Of a stretch of DNA of 64,000 bases, positions 17,170 through 26,674 are shown in pieces. The notes under the pieces are model-generated. The model was given only the letters and a program-made list of their open reading frames with translations, was not told the origin of the DNA and searched no databases. How positions within the stretch are numbered: the first letter of the stretch is position 1; each line of letters opens with the position of its first letter. Source of the stretch: GCA-2709075 sp038146865 (GTDB lineage: Bacteria; Pseudomonadota; Alphaproteobacteria; MPNO01; UBA2964); the NCBI GenBank assembly GCA_038146865.1, contig JAYQSL010000002.1, positions 124,001 through 188,000 of the forward strand, written 5' to 3'. Position numbers and translations under genes: made by a program.

Positions 17170-18066
17170 ATGGAAAAGTTCGTGATGCCAGAGGATCATG
17201 ATAATCCGGCAGTTTTTCTTCACTACACGCAAAAACAATTAGACTGGCAATATGAACATGCCCAACGGTTTCCTGATACGAGTGTTTTTCAAAAAGACAG
17301 GCTAGAGCGCAGCGAAGAAGCCCGTAAAAAATTTAAGGGTCTTCTTGATATTCCTTATGGTCCTACATTGGATGAAAAATTAGATATCTTTCCTGCTGAG
17401 ACGGCAGACGCTCCCATCGCAATATTTATTCACGGAGGCGCTTGGCAAAGGGGCTCAAAGGAAAATTCAAGCTTTGGTGCAGAAGCATTTGTTCCCAAAG
17501 GGGTAACCTGGATTGCGACCCATTTTACAAACTGTCCACCGGCTACCCTTGATGAAATGGTAAGACAAAACCGGGCAGCAATAGCCTGGGTTTATAAAAA
17601 TGCCAAAGATGTCTTTGGCGGCGATCCTGAACGGATCCATGTTCTTGGGCATTCATCCGGTGGTCACCTATCTGGAATGATGGCGGTAACTGATTGGGAA
17701 GGTTCCTATGGGCTGCCTAAAAACCTGATCAAAGGCAGTGTCTGTATGAGCGGCATGTATGACCTGGAGGCCGTTTATCTAAGCTATCGCAATCGATACA
17801 TACAATTAACTGAAGAGTCATATAAACGCGTGAGCGCTATTCATCACATACCCTCAGGATATGCACCACCTTTGATTATAGGTTGCGGGGAGTTTGATAC
17901 TGAAGAGTTCCACAGACAACCGGAAGTTTTTTTAAAGGCATGGAAACAAGCTGGGCACCAAGGACAATTTATTGAACTCTCGGGACGACATCATTTTAGT
18001 GTTAACAATGCATATTGCGAACCGGGACCGCTTCTCGACATGATCTTCAAGCAGATCGGGGTCTAA
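17170..18066 (+). CDS. Alpha/beta hydrolase, kynurenine formamidase/esterase-like
   Basis: A 298-residue alpha/beta hydrolase. HGGAWQRGSK forms the oxyanion-hole motif of the hormone-sensitive-lipase and kynurenine formamidase groups. GHSSGGH carries the nucleophile serine. GCGEFDTEEF and SGRHHFSVNN supply the likely acid and histidine. The size and the start of the catalytic core fit arylformamidase-like esterases, which hydrolyse N-formylkynurenine, but no other kynurenine pathway gene is visible. It diverges from the pterin dehydratase gene and its end overlaps the convergent ABC transporter gene by four bases. Confidence 0.83.
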   Translation: MEKFVMPEDHDNPAVFLHYTQKQLDWQYEHAQRFPDTSVFQKDRLERSEEARKKFKGLLDIPYGPTLDEKLDIFPAETADAPIAIFIHGGAWQRGSKENSSFGAEAFVPKGVTWIATHFTNCPPATLDEMVRQNRAAIAWVYKNAKDVFGGDPERIHVLGHSSGGHLSGMMAVTDWEGSYGLPKNLIKGSVCMSGMYDLEAVYLSYRNRYIQLTEESYKRVSAIHHIPSGYAPPLIIGCGEFDTEEFHRQPEVFLKAWKQAGHQGQFIELSGRHHFSVNNAYCEPGPLLDMIFKQIGV

Positions 18067-19895
18067 TCGACTAATTGTACGTTTTTTTGCGCTTCTTGTT
18101 GCTGCCTCAACCACATTGACGCATAGACCCCGTTGGACTCCAGAAGCTGATCATGTCGACCTCTCTCGACGATCCTGCCGGCTTCTAAAACGATAATTTC
18201 ATCTGCATCAATAATTGTAGAAAGTCGGTGCGCAATTACTAGGGTGGTACGCTCACATGAAATCTGATTGAGGGATTTTTGTATTTCTTTCTCAGTTATT
18301 GAATCTAATGACGAAGTTGCCTCATCAAACAAAAAGATCCGCGGATCTTTGAGGATTGTTCTTGCTATAGAGACCCGCTGCTTTTCTCCCCCTGAGAGTT
18401 TCAATCCCCTCTCTCCCACCATGGTCTGATATTGATCAGGTGTTGAAAGAATAAAATCGTGGATCGCGGCACTTTTTGCCGCCTTCACTACCGATTGTTC
18501 ACTACAACCAGGAAGTCCATATTCAATATTGTAAGCAATCGTGTCATTGAATAACACCGTATCCTGGGGAACAATTCCAATCGCTTCTCTAACGCTTGCT
18601 TGCCTAACACTTCTTATATCCTGACCATCTATTTTTATCGCTCCACTCGAGACATCATAAAATCTAAAAAGAAGTCTGGAGATTGTGGTCTTTCCCGAAC
18701 CAGAAGGACCTACAATCGCAGTCTTTGTCCCAGGTAATACACTAAATGAAATATCATGAAGGATTGGCCGACGTTTATCATAGCCAAAGCTTACGTTCTC
18801 AAAATTAATTTGGCCGGACCCGGCTTTTAGATCCCCTGCATTGGAATTATCCAAAACCTCGCAATCAATCTCCAGCAGCGAAAACATTGCTTCCATGTCA
18901 ATAATCGATTGCTTAATTTCTCTATAAACAAATCCTAGAAAATTAAGCGGCAGATAAAGCTGTATTAGGTATGTATTAACTAAAACGAAATCACCTACAC
19001 TTAGTTTTGATTGGGCCACGCCATTTCCAGCCATAATAAGAATTATGGTGAGACCGCCACCAATAATTAATGATTGCCCAATGTTCAAAAGTGATAGACT
19101 AGTCTTGCTCTTAACCGCCGCGGTTTCATAATTAGCCAGTGCTTTATCAAAGCGACCGGACTCATAGGCCTCGTTTCCAAAATACTTTACGGTTTCATAA
19201 TTAATTAAACTATCGATAGCGCGAGTATTTGCGGTGTTATCCGTTTCGTTCATCCGACGCCTGAATTTAAGGCGCCACTCCGTAACAATCACCGTGAAAC
19301 AAATGTAGGACGTTATTGTTCCGAAAGTAACAAAAGCATACCAAAAGTCGAACAAGCCCCAGAGTATACCGCAAACTAATAAAATCTCTAAAAGGGTAGG
19401 AATAATGTTAAACAACATGAAATTTAATAGGAAATCGATTCCTTTTGTTCCCCTCTCTATAGATCTCGATAAGCCGCCCGTTTGCCGCTCTAAATGAAAC
19501 CTGAGGGATAATCGGTGAAGGTGCTTAAATGTCTGTAAAGCAACAGTGCGAATTGCTCTCTGACCAACCTTTGCAAAAATGGCATCACGAAGCTCGGCAA
19601 ATGCTATCGTCAAAACGCGTAAAAGCCCGTATGCGAGCAAAAGACTGATGGGCAGAGCCAAAACAATATCGGTGGTACTTTTTGTTGCCAAAATGTCTAC
19701 CGCCTGACTGAATAAAATCGGCACATAAACATTAGCTATTTTTGCAAGCGCAAGGCAAAAAAGGGCTCCAGCAACCCTTACTTTTATGTCATTCTGGCCC
19801 TCGGGCCACAAATATTTACTCAATGTCTTTAAGACCACCCACTGATCTCGAGCGGTGCCCCCTTGGAGCAGCTGTGGCTCAATCTTTTTGGACAT
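18063..19895 (-). CDS. Atm1/HMT1-type ABC half-transporter
   Basis: A 610-residue exporter with an N-terminal membrane domain of six helices (about 40-330) and a C-terminal ATPase with GPSGSGKTT, signature LSGGEKQR and LFDEATSSLD. The membrane part contains YFGNEAYESGRFDKALANYE, typical of the Atm1/HMT1 subgroup that exports glutathione-linked metal or sulfur compounds. It would act as a homodimer in the inner membrane. It stands alone on this strand, upstream of the divergent transglycosylase gene. The 278 bases between 19896 and the transglycosylase start at 20174 hold no other recognisable feature. Confidence 0.9.
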   Translation of the reverse strand: MSKKIEPQLLQGGTARDQWVVLKTLSKYLWPEGQNDIKVRVAGALFCLALAKIANVYVPILFSQAVDILATKSTTDIVLALPISLLLAYGLLRVLTIAFAELRDAIFAKVGQRAIRTVALQTFKHLHRLSLRFHLERQTGGLSRSIERGTKGIDFLLNFMLFNIIPTLLEILLVCGILWGLFDFWYAFVTFGTITSYICFTVIVTEWRLKFRRRMNETDNTANTRAIDSLINYETVKYFGNEAYESGRFDKALANYETAAVKSKTSLSLLNIGQSLIIGGGLTIILIMAGNGVAQSKLSVGDFVLVNTYLIQLYLPLNFLGFVYREIKQSIIDMEAMFSLLEIDCEVLDNSNAGDLKAGSGQINFENVSFGYDKRRPILHDISFSVLPGTKTAIVGPSGSGKTTISRLLFRFYDVSSGAIKIDGQDIRSVRQASVREAIGIVPQDTVLFNDTIAYNIEYGLPGCSEQSVVKAAKSAAIHDFILSTPDQYQTMVGERGLKLSGGEKQRVSIARTILKDPRIFLFDEATSSLDSITEKEIQKSLNQISCERTTLVIAHRLSTIIDADEIIVLEAGRIVERGRHDQLLESNGVYASMWLRQQQEAQKNVQLVD

Positions 19896-20173
19896 CGTAA
19901 TTACTGCTCAAACATTCTGACATTCATAACTATATAAGGATCTACCAACAGAAAAAAAACGCCTGAAACCATATATAACCCAACCTTAAACTGCAGACAG
20001 TTAGCAAACGTAAATTTTGCAGAGCCGCAAATAGCTTTGATTCAAGTTTTGTTTGTTCTTAAGGATGAAGATCAGACAATTTGAAGAAACTATCACAGAC
20101 ATTTGCCTATCCTCGATTGATTGATTCGAACGGCTATGGCAAAAATTTTTTTGACCAATTCAAGAACGTTCGA

Positions 20174-21217
20174 ATGATCATCATTACTGCACCAATTCGG
20201 AGCCTGTTCATCTTCCAGCTCTCGCTGGTTTTTCTCTGCTCAGTCTGCATATCCCCCCACGCGCAAGCTATTCCCGAAGACCCTTTTTCTATTTGGTTGC
20301 AAGATGTTCGTCAGGAAGCAAAGACCAGAGGAATATCAGACAAAGTAATTGGCGAGGCTTTGGCAAACATCAAACCAATGCGTCGTATCATCGACCGTGA
20401 CCGTAACCAAGCTGAGTTCAAATTGACCCTTAGCACCTATTCTAAAAGGGTCATTTCTCAGAAAAATATCAAAATTGGCAAGAATAAAGCGAAGCTATTG
20501 GCAGACACTCTAGAAGCGGTGGAAAAACGTTTTAAAGTTCAAAGACGATTTATTTTATCAATCTGGGGTATCGAGACCCGTTTTGGTCTGGTCCAAGCAA
20601 ACGTGCCAGTCATCCCAGCTGTTGCCACTTTAGCCTTTGACAAGAGGCGTTCAAAATACTTCCGCGCTCAAGTGTTTGCCGTCCTTGAAATGCTCGAAAA
20701 AGGTTACATCGACCTTGAGAATCTCAAGGGATCTTGGGCGGGGGCCATGGGACAGCCTCAATTTATGCCTAGTAGCTACCTAGCGTATGCTGCAGACTTT
20801 GATGGAGATGGCAGAAGGGATATCTGGAACAACACGGGGGATGTCCTAGCCTCCATAGCTAACTATCTGTCGAAACATGGCTGGAATAACACAATGACTT
20901 GGGGCAGGGCAGTAAGCGTGCCTTCATCAACGCCGGATTGGAACTCACAGCTATCCCGAAGAGCGGCCCCGGGATGTCGGGCGCGAACCTCTAAAATGTT
21001 GCCTCTGCCCGAGTGGCAAGCTCTTGGTGTTCGCAAGATCAATGGAACTGATCTACCACCCCGAAATATAGCTGGTGCGCTAGTTTTCCCGGATGGAGCA
21101 AACGGTTCCGCCTTTATTACTTACAATAATTATTCGGCAATAATGGCTTATAATTGTGCGCATCATTATGCTATCACAGTCGGCCTTTTATCTGATAAAA
21201 TTCAAGGCATAAATTAA
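20174..21217 (+). CDS. Lytic murein transglycosylase, MltB/SltB family
   Basis: From the ATG at 20174 the protein has a signal peptide ending HAQA and then the catalytic domain. The glutamate in IWGIETRFG is the active-site acid, and GSWAGAMGQPQFMPSSYL and DFDGDGRRDIW are conserved in the family. The C-terminal part around LPEWQALGVRKINGTDLP forms the usual peptidoglycan-binding extension. The frame is open back to a TTG at 20081, but that would put 31 polar residues before the signal peptide, so I prefer 20174. It cuts glycan strands in the periplasm and is the first of three clustered envelope genes. Confidence 0.9.
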   Translation: MIIITAPIRSLFIFQLSLVFLCSVCISPHAQAIPEDPFSIWLQDVRQEAKTRGISDKVIGEALANIKPMRRIIDRDRNQAEFKLTLSTYSKRVISQKNIKIGKNKAKLLADTLEAVEKRFKVQRRFILSIWGIETRFGLVQANVPVIPAVATLAFDKRRSKYFRAQVFAVLEMLEKGYIDLENLKGSWAGAMGQPQFMPSSYLAYAADFDGDGRRDIWNNTGDVLASIANYLSKHGWNNTMTWGRAVSVPSSTPDWNSQLSRRAAPGCRARTSKMLPLPEWQALGVRKINGTDLPPRNIAGALVFPDGANGSAFITYNNYSAIMAYNCAHHYAITVGLLSDKIQGIN

Positions 21218-21222
21218 TTTAA

Positions 21223-22158
21223 ATGTATTTTAAAAAGTCTCAAAGTCTCGCCTTTATATACCTCGCTGCAGCAGTCGCTTTGTCTGGTTGTGCTGGCCCG
21301 CAACTGGCCGTTCACACGATTAAAAAACTGACTATTGAGCGCGATGCGCAGGGATCCAAGGGATACTATAAGGTTGGAAAACCATATCAGATTAAAGGTT
21401 TATGGTATTATCCTAAAGTTGATTATAAATATCGTGAAACCGGCATAGCCTCCTGGTATGGACCCCAATTTCATGGGAAGCAAACAGCCAACGGTGAAAT
21501 TTTTGACATGAATTTAGTTTCAGCGGCTCATAGGACTTTACCAATGCCGTCGATAGTCCGCGTTATAAATCTAAAAAATGGCCGCGCTTTGAAAATTCGG
21601 ATCAATGACAGAGGCCCGTTTGCTCATGGACGAATTATCGACCTTTCAAGGAGAGCAGCGCAACTTCTTGGCTTTCTCAGACAGGGCACAGTTCCAGTAC
21701 GAGTAGAGATCATAGAAGATGAGAGCAGATTTGCTGCAGTTAAAGCTCAAGGCCTTGTCTCTAGGGCGACCGCGGTGCCGAGCGGTGAAGTAATGATTAC
21801 CTCGCTAGCCACTGATGATCGGCATAGCTCAACTCCTGATATCGCTAAGAAGAAAAAAATAGTTTCGAATAATGCGGGGATGCTGACAACGAATGAAACG
21901 ATTTTAGAACAAACTCAAATTCCATCATCGCAAAAAATATTCATACAAGCGGGGGCCTTTATCAATAGGCACAGGGCCGATGTGTTGAAATATTTGTTAG
22001 AAAAATATGGTCAAACCTCTGTAGTAAATGCAAAAGTTGGTCAGCAACAATTTTATCGTGTTCGGATTGGCCCATTAGCATCCGTACAGGAAAGCGACAA
22101 CATTCTCGAAAAAGTCGTACGAAAAGGTTATCCAAATGCTCAAGTCGTTATTGATTAA
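21223..22158 (+). CDS. rlpA: RlpA-like septal lytic transglycosylase lipoprotein
   Basis: A 311-residue lipoprotein with lipobox LSGC (Cys23). The double-psi beta-barrel has ASWYGPQFHGKQTANGE and RINDRGPF, the latter containing the catalytic aspartate of RlpA. A disordered linker and a C-terminal SPOR domain (about 235-311) follow, and SPOR domains bind denuded glycans at the septum. It begins five bases after the MltB-type gene and precedes a DD-carboxypeptidase gene, so the three probably form a peptidoglycan-remodelling operon. Confidence 0.93.
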   Translation: MYFKKSQSLAFIYLAAAVALSGCAGPQLAVHTIKKLTIERDAQGSKGYYKVGKPYQIKGLWYYPKVDYKYRETGIASWYGPQFHGKQTANGEIFDMNLVSAAHRTLPMPSIVRVINLKNGRALKIRINDRGPFAHGRIIDLSRRAAQLLGFLRQGTVPVRVEIIEDESRFAAVKAQGLVSRATAVPSGEVMITSLATDDRHSSTPDIAKKKKIVSNNAGMLTTNETILEQTQIPSSQKIFIQAGAFINRHRADVLKYLLEKYGQTSVVNAKVGQQQFYRVRIGPLASVQESDNILEKVVRKGYPNAQVVID

Positions 22159-22213
22159 TTCCAAATGACTTTGATTAACCCTCTGTAATTTGTATCAACT
22201 AAACGTCTGTAAA

Positions 22214-23383
22214 ATGATTAACCCAATCAAAATCAACCAAGCTCTTCACCCGGCTATACTTCTGACATTTTGGTTTCTGATCCTTATTTGCAGCAATGCC
22301 TCTGGTTCTCAAACACTGGAAACCAAAGCCCGTCATGCGCTCATGATCGACATGGAGACTAACGCCGTAATTCTAGAAAAAGCTGCTGATGAGCCAATGC
22401 CTCCGGCTTCAATGAGCAAATTAATGACTATTTATATGGTCTTTGAGAAGTTGAAAGCAGGAAAACTCAATCTTAAAGACCGGTTTATCGTCAGCGAAAA
22501 AGCTTGGCGTAAGGGCGGCTCCAAGATGTTTGTCAGAGTTAACCGAAGAGTATCAGTAAAAGATTTGTTGAGAGGAATCATTGTTCAATCAGGAAATGAC
22601 GCCTGTATAGTGATCGCCGAAGGCCTAGCCGGATCGGAGGAAGCATTTGCAGAAGAGATGAATGACAAGGCGGCTAAAATTGGACTTAAAAATAGCCAAT
22701 TCAAAAACGCGACAGGTTGGCCCGCTGAGGGTCATTATATGTCTGCTCGGGATTTAGCGACTTTATCGTCTAAACTTATAAAAGATTTCCCAGACTATTA
22801 TCCCATGTTCGCTGAAAAAAGTTTTCGTTACTCAAAAATAAAACAGGGCAATAGAAATCCCTTGTTATATCGAAGAGGGGGCGCAGATGGTCTTAAAACA
22901 GGGCACACTGAAGCATCAGGCTACGGACTGACAGCCTCTGCCCAGCGCGAGGGTAGGAGGCTTTTATTAGTGGTCAATGGCCTAAATAGCAGCAGAGAGC
23001 GCGCCTCTGAGGCCACCCGTCTTTTAGATTGGGGTTTTCGAACAACTAAAGTTTACAATCTCTTTAAAAAAGGTGACTCGGTAGGGAAGGCCGACACATG
23101 GCTTGGGAAAGAGGGAAAAGTTCCACTAATCGTAGATGACAATATTACCCTAACAATGCCCCGTCTTGCGCGAGCTAAGATGAAAGTGAAATTAGTTTTC
23201 AATAATCCGATACCCGCTCCAGTCTCAAAAGGCACTGTTGTTGGACGTATTTTGATAAACGCCCCCGGCATGGAGGAAATGCAGGTACCCGTGAAAACTG
23301 CTCTAGATATTGAAGAATTGGGATTTTTTGGCCGAATGAATGCGGCGATTAAATATCTTTTATTCGGTAAATTAGGATCGTGA
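22214..23383 (+). CDS. dacC: D-alanyl-D-alanine carboxypeptidase (PBP5/6 family)
   Basis: A periplasmic serine peptidase that trims the terminal D-Ala from muropeptides. From the ATG at 22214 there is a signal peptide, then Ser66-x-x-Lys69 in ASMSK, the SGN motif in IVQSGNDAC and KTG in DGLKTGHTE. The C-terminal domain ends in an amphipathic helix (FFGRMNAAIKYLLFGK) that would anchor it to the membrane. The frame extends to a TTG at 22190, but ATG gives a better signal peptide. The stop overlaps the GTG of tmk by four bases, so it is coupled to the DNA metabolism genes. Confidence 0.93.
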   Translation: MINPIKINQALHPAILLTFWFLILICSNASGSQTLETKARHALMIDMETNAVILEKAADEPMPPASMSKLMTIYMVFEKLKAGKLNLKDRFIVSEKAWRKGGSKMFVRVNRRVSVKDLLRGIIVQSGNDACIVIAEGLAGSEEAFAEEMNDKAAKIGLKNSQFKNATGWPAEGHYMSARDLATLSSKLIKDFPDYYPMFAEKSFRYSKIKQGNRNPLLYRRGGADGLKTGHTEASGYGLTASAQREGRRLLLVVNGLNSSRERASEATRLLDWGFRTTKVYNLFKKGDSVGKADTWLGKEGKVPLIVDDNITLTMPRLARAKMKVKLVFNNPIPAPVSKGTVVGRILINAPGMEEMQVPVKTALDIEELGFFGRMNAAIKYLLFGKLGS

Positions 23384-24003
23384 GAGGTAAATTTATAACA
23401 TTCGAGGGAGGAGAAGGGGCCGGCAAATCCACTCAAATTACATTTCTGAAGGAAACTTTGCTATCTTGGGGACACCGGGTGGTGCAAACTCGAGAACCTG
23501 GTGGGACCAAGAATTCCGAGAGTTTAAGAGAGCTTATACTTTATCCCCCCGAAGGGGTATGGTCATCAATGACTGAGCTCTTGCTGCACTTTGCATCTCG
23601 GCGTGAGCATATTGAAAATTTCATTGAACCGGCACTTCAAGACGGAAATTGGGTTTTATGCGACCGTTACATTGACTCGACAATTGCGTATCAAGGCTAT
23701 GGAAAGGGGATAGACGTTACCCTAATCCAAAAGCTCCATGCCTTAATTCAACATGATCTGAACCCAGACTTAACATTCATATTCGATATCTCTGCTGAAG
23801 TTGGGTTAAGCCGAGCCCAAAAAAGAGGAACATCCGATACCTATGAAAATATGGATCTCTCGTTTCATCAAAATCTTAGAAAAGGTTTTATTGAAATCGC
23901 GCAAAATAATCCAAACAGGTGCTATATTATAGATGGCTCCGCAGCAATAGATGACGTCCGAGAAAATATTTTAAAAAAGACTAAACAACATTTTGATTTA
24001 TGA
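23380..24003 (+). CDS. tmk: Thymidylate kinase
   Basis: A 207-residue kinase converting dTMP to dTDP. The P-loop is FEGGEGAGKSTQ at the N-terminus. TREPGGT carries the substrate-binding DR(E)PG-type loop and CDRYIDSTIAYQGYG is the DRY segment. It starts with GTG inside the dacC stop (GTGA overlap). It ends seven bases before holB, an arrangement common in proteobacteria. Confidence 0.95.
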   Translation: MRGKFITFEGGEGAGKSTQITFLKETLLSWGHRVVQTREPGGTKNSESLRELILYPPEGVWSSMTELLLHFASRREHIENFIEPALQDGNWVLCDRYIDSTIAYQGYGKGIDVTLIQKLHALIQHDLNPDLTFIFDISAEVGLSRAQKRGTSDTYENMDLSFHQNLRKGFIEIAQNNPNRCYIIDGSAAIDDVRENILKKTKQHFDL

Positions 24004-24009
24004 ACATCT

Positions 24010-25089
24010 ATGCTTCTTGAGCCCAGAGAAAATTCAGAACTTTTCGGCCATCAAAGTGAAGAAGACAGGTTTGTTTCCGCTTGGAATTCTGGTCGCATTC
24101 CTCATGCCTGGTTACTCGGTGGAACTAGAGGTATTGGGAAAGCCTCGTTTGCATATCGCGCAGCCCGATTTGTGTTGTCGCAGCCCAACAATTCTCCACT
24201 CGATGAAACAGGCCTATTTTCTTTGCAAAAAGAACAAAACACGCTTTTCCTGTCTCCAGAAGATCCACTGTTTAGAAAAATAGCAAGCGGCGGGCATCCT
24301 GACCTTCTGACTCTTCAGCGAACAGTTTCCAAAAAAGACGGCCGATTGAGTTCATCAATTTCCGTAGAAGAGGTTAGATCTGCGGGAAATTTCCTCCGTC
24401 TCACGCCCGCTGAAGGGGGATGGCGTGTCTTGATCATTGATAGCGCAGATGACCTAAATTTGAACGCCGCCAACGCCTTACTGAAAATCCTCGAGGAACC
24501 ATCCTTTAGAACTATAATTCTCCTCGTATCTCATCTTCCTTCGAGACTACTTCCAACAATACGTTCACGGTGTTGCCGCCTCAACTTTAAGCCTTTGTCT
24601 CCAGAGTATTTTACAACTGTCGTTAAAAAGCGGCTTCCTAATTTAAACAACCAACTCGTGGAAGAATTGTTTGAGTTATCCAGTGGAAGCCCCGGGAGTG
24701 CAGTCTTAATTCATGAACAGGGCGGACTCGTATACCTTCAAGAATTAATTACTGTCTTAAAAACTTTTCCAGCAAACCAATCGACGTCTTCGTTACACGG
24801 ACTTGCGGATCAACTCGGGGTCAGTGGAGGAGAAGAGACATTCCGGATAACACTGGAGTTATTTTGCAGCTGGCTTTCCCGTCAAATAAGAGAAAAAGCC
24901 GGTAACGTTCCATTGGATAAAAATCAGAACGCAGGTTTAAAAATTATAGATGATACTAAACTTGATGTGCTTTTGGAGTTATGGGAGAAAATTAGCAAAT
25001 TATCTGAACAAGCTCTTTACCAGAACTTAGATAGAAAGAGTGTATTATTATCTATTTTTAGTATGATCAATCGGGTCTCCAGTAATTAG
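24010..25089 (+). CDS. holB: DNA polymerase III delta-prime subunit
   Basis: A 359-residue AAA+ clamp-loader subunit. The P-loop-like sequence is GGTRGIGKASF, and DSADDLNLNAANALLKILEEP is the Walker B and sensor region. SRLLPTIRSRC is the SRC motif that contacts the neighbouring subunit. The zinc-finger cysteines of some delta-prime proteins are not evident, as in many alphaproteobacteria. It loads the sliding clamp with HolA and DnaX. It lies between tmk and metG in the same orientation. Confidence 0.93.
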   Translation: MLLEPRENSELFGHQSEEDRFVSAWNSGRIPHAWLLGGTRGIGKASFAYRAARFVLSQPNNSPLDETGLFSLQKEQNTLFLSPEDPLFRKIASGGHPDLLTLQRTVSKKDGRLSSSISVEEVRSAGNFLRLTPAEGGWRVLIIDSADDLNLNAANALLKILEEPSFRTIILLVSHLPSRLLPTIRSRCCRLNFKPLSPEYFTTVVKKRLPNLNNQLVEELFELSSGSPGSAVLIHEQGGLVYLQELITVLKTFPANQSTSSLHGLADQLGVSGGEETFRITLELFCSWLSRQIREKAGNVPLDKNQNAGLKIIDDTKLDVLLELWEKISKLSEQALYQNLDRKSVLLSIFSMINRVSSN

Positions 25090-25110
25090 TAGTTGACTAA
25101 AACCAAAGCA

Positions 25111-26671
25111 ATGAAGCAACAAAAGCAATTTTATATTACGACACCCATATACTACGTGAATGATCTACCCCATATTGGCCACGCATACACGACGCTTGCC
25201 TGCGATGTAACTGCCCGATTTAAAAGGCTGGACGGATACGACGTTTTCTTTTTAACAGGGTACCGATGAGCATGGACAGAAGGTAGAAAAGTCGGCTGCT
25301 CTAGCGGGTGTTGAACCACAAGCCTTTACGGACCGGGTTTCTCAAAACTTCCTAGACCTCACAAAGGCCATGAACTTTTCTCAAAGCCAATTTATAAGAA
25401 CAACAGAAACTCGACATAAAGAAGCATGCCAAGAAATCTGGCGAAGACTTCAGGATAATGGCCATATATATCTTGGCAAATATTCTGGTTGGTACGCCGT
25501 AAGAGATGAAGCTTTTTATGATGAGAGCGAACTTAAAACCGCTGAAGATGGCAAAAAAACTGCTCCCAGCGGAGCAGAGGTAGAATGGGTCGAAGAACCT
25601 AGCTATTTTTTTGATTTATCGAAATGGCAGGATAAACTGCTGGATTTTTACGAGAAAAACCCAGACTTTATAGCACCTCAATCTCGTCGCAACGAAGTTA
25701 TCAGCTTTGTCTCGGGTGGTTTGAAGGACTTATCTATATCTCGGACAAGCTTTAAATGGGGTGTACCAGTTCCAAACGATCCCGAACATATTATGTATGT
25801 ATGGCTCGATGCCCTAACCAATTATCTAACCGCAACGGGGTTCCCTGGGCCTTATAATGAAGGTTGCGCCGATTTTTGGCCCGCAGACCTGCATATGGTT
25901 GGAAAAGATATCTTGCGTTTTCACGCCGTTTATTGGCCTGCGTTTTTAATGGGGGCGGGCATCGAGCTCCCTAAACGCATTTTTGCTCACGGGTGGTGGA
26001 CCAATGAAGGACAGAAAATATCTAAATCTCTTGGAAATATAATTGATCCTTATGAGATCTCAGAAAAGTATGGACTGGATCAAGTTCGGTTTTTCCTTTT
26101 ACGAGAGGTTCCATTTGGTAATGACGGAGACTTTTCTCAAAATTCAATGATTAATCGAATAAATTCTGAACTAGCCAATGACCTCGGAAATTTGCTGCAA
26201 AGATCGCTCTCTATGGTGCAAAGGTATTTCGACGGGGTGATACCCGAGCCTGAAACAAATTTAGATGTCGATACGGTAATTTTAAACCAATCTGAGAACC
26301 TATTGGATGAGGTCAGGACGCACATTGATGCTCAAGCTTTTCATCAAGCTCTGGAGACAATTTGGGTGACGGTGCGCGCTGCAAATGCCTACGTCGATCA
26401 TCAGGCTCCCTGGAAGCTAATTAAAGAAAACCCCGAAAGAGCGGGAACCGTCCTTTGGGTGCTTTTGAATGTATTGCGACAACTGGCTCTTATTCTTCAA
26501 CCTTTTATGCCGGATGCATCGGCGAGAATGCTAGATCAGTTGAAAATCTCAGAAAATTATCGAGATTTCAGCCACTATGGCGGCAAGGCAAACCGCCCTG
26601 TCTCTGGCAGCTCTCTGCCAAAGCCGGAAGCAATTTTCCCCCGCCATTTTTCAGATAGTTCCACTGCTTAG
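25111..26671 (+). CDS. metG: Methionyl-tRNA synthetase, frameshifted near the N-terminus
   Basis: The N-terminus (ATG 25111) reads FYITTPIYYVNDLPHIGHAYTT, with the HIGH signature. It reaches VFFLTG and then hits a stop at 25267-25269. If the T at 25261 is dropped the frame continues as TDEHGQKVEKSAALAGVEP straight into the rest of the protein, which includes KISKSLGNIIDPY and the anticodon-binding helical domain. The repaired enzyme would be about 519 residues without a C-terminal dimerisation domain. As MetRS is indispensable and no second copy is visible, the frameshift is probably a sequence error. It is downstream of holB and four bases upstream of tatD. Confidence 0.92.
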
Positions 26672-26674
26672 ATT

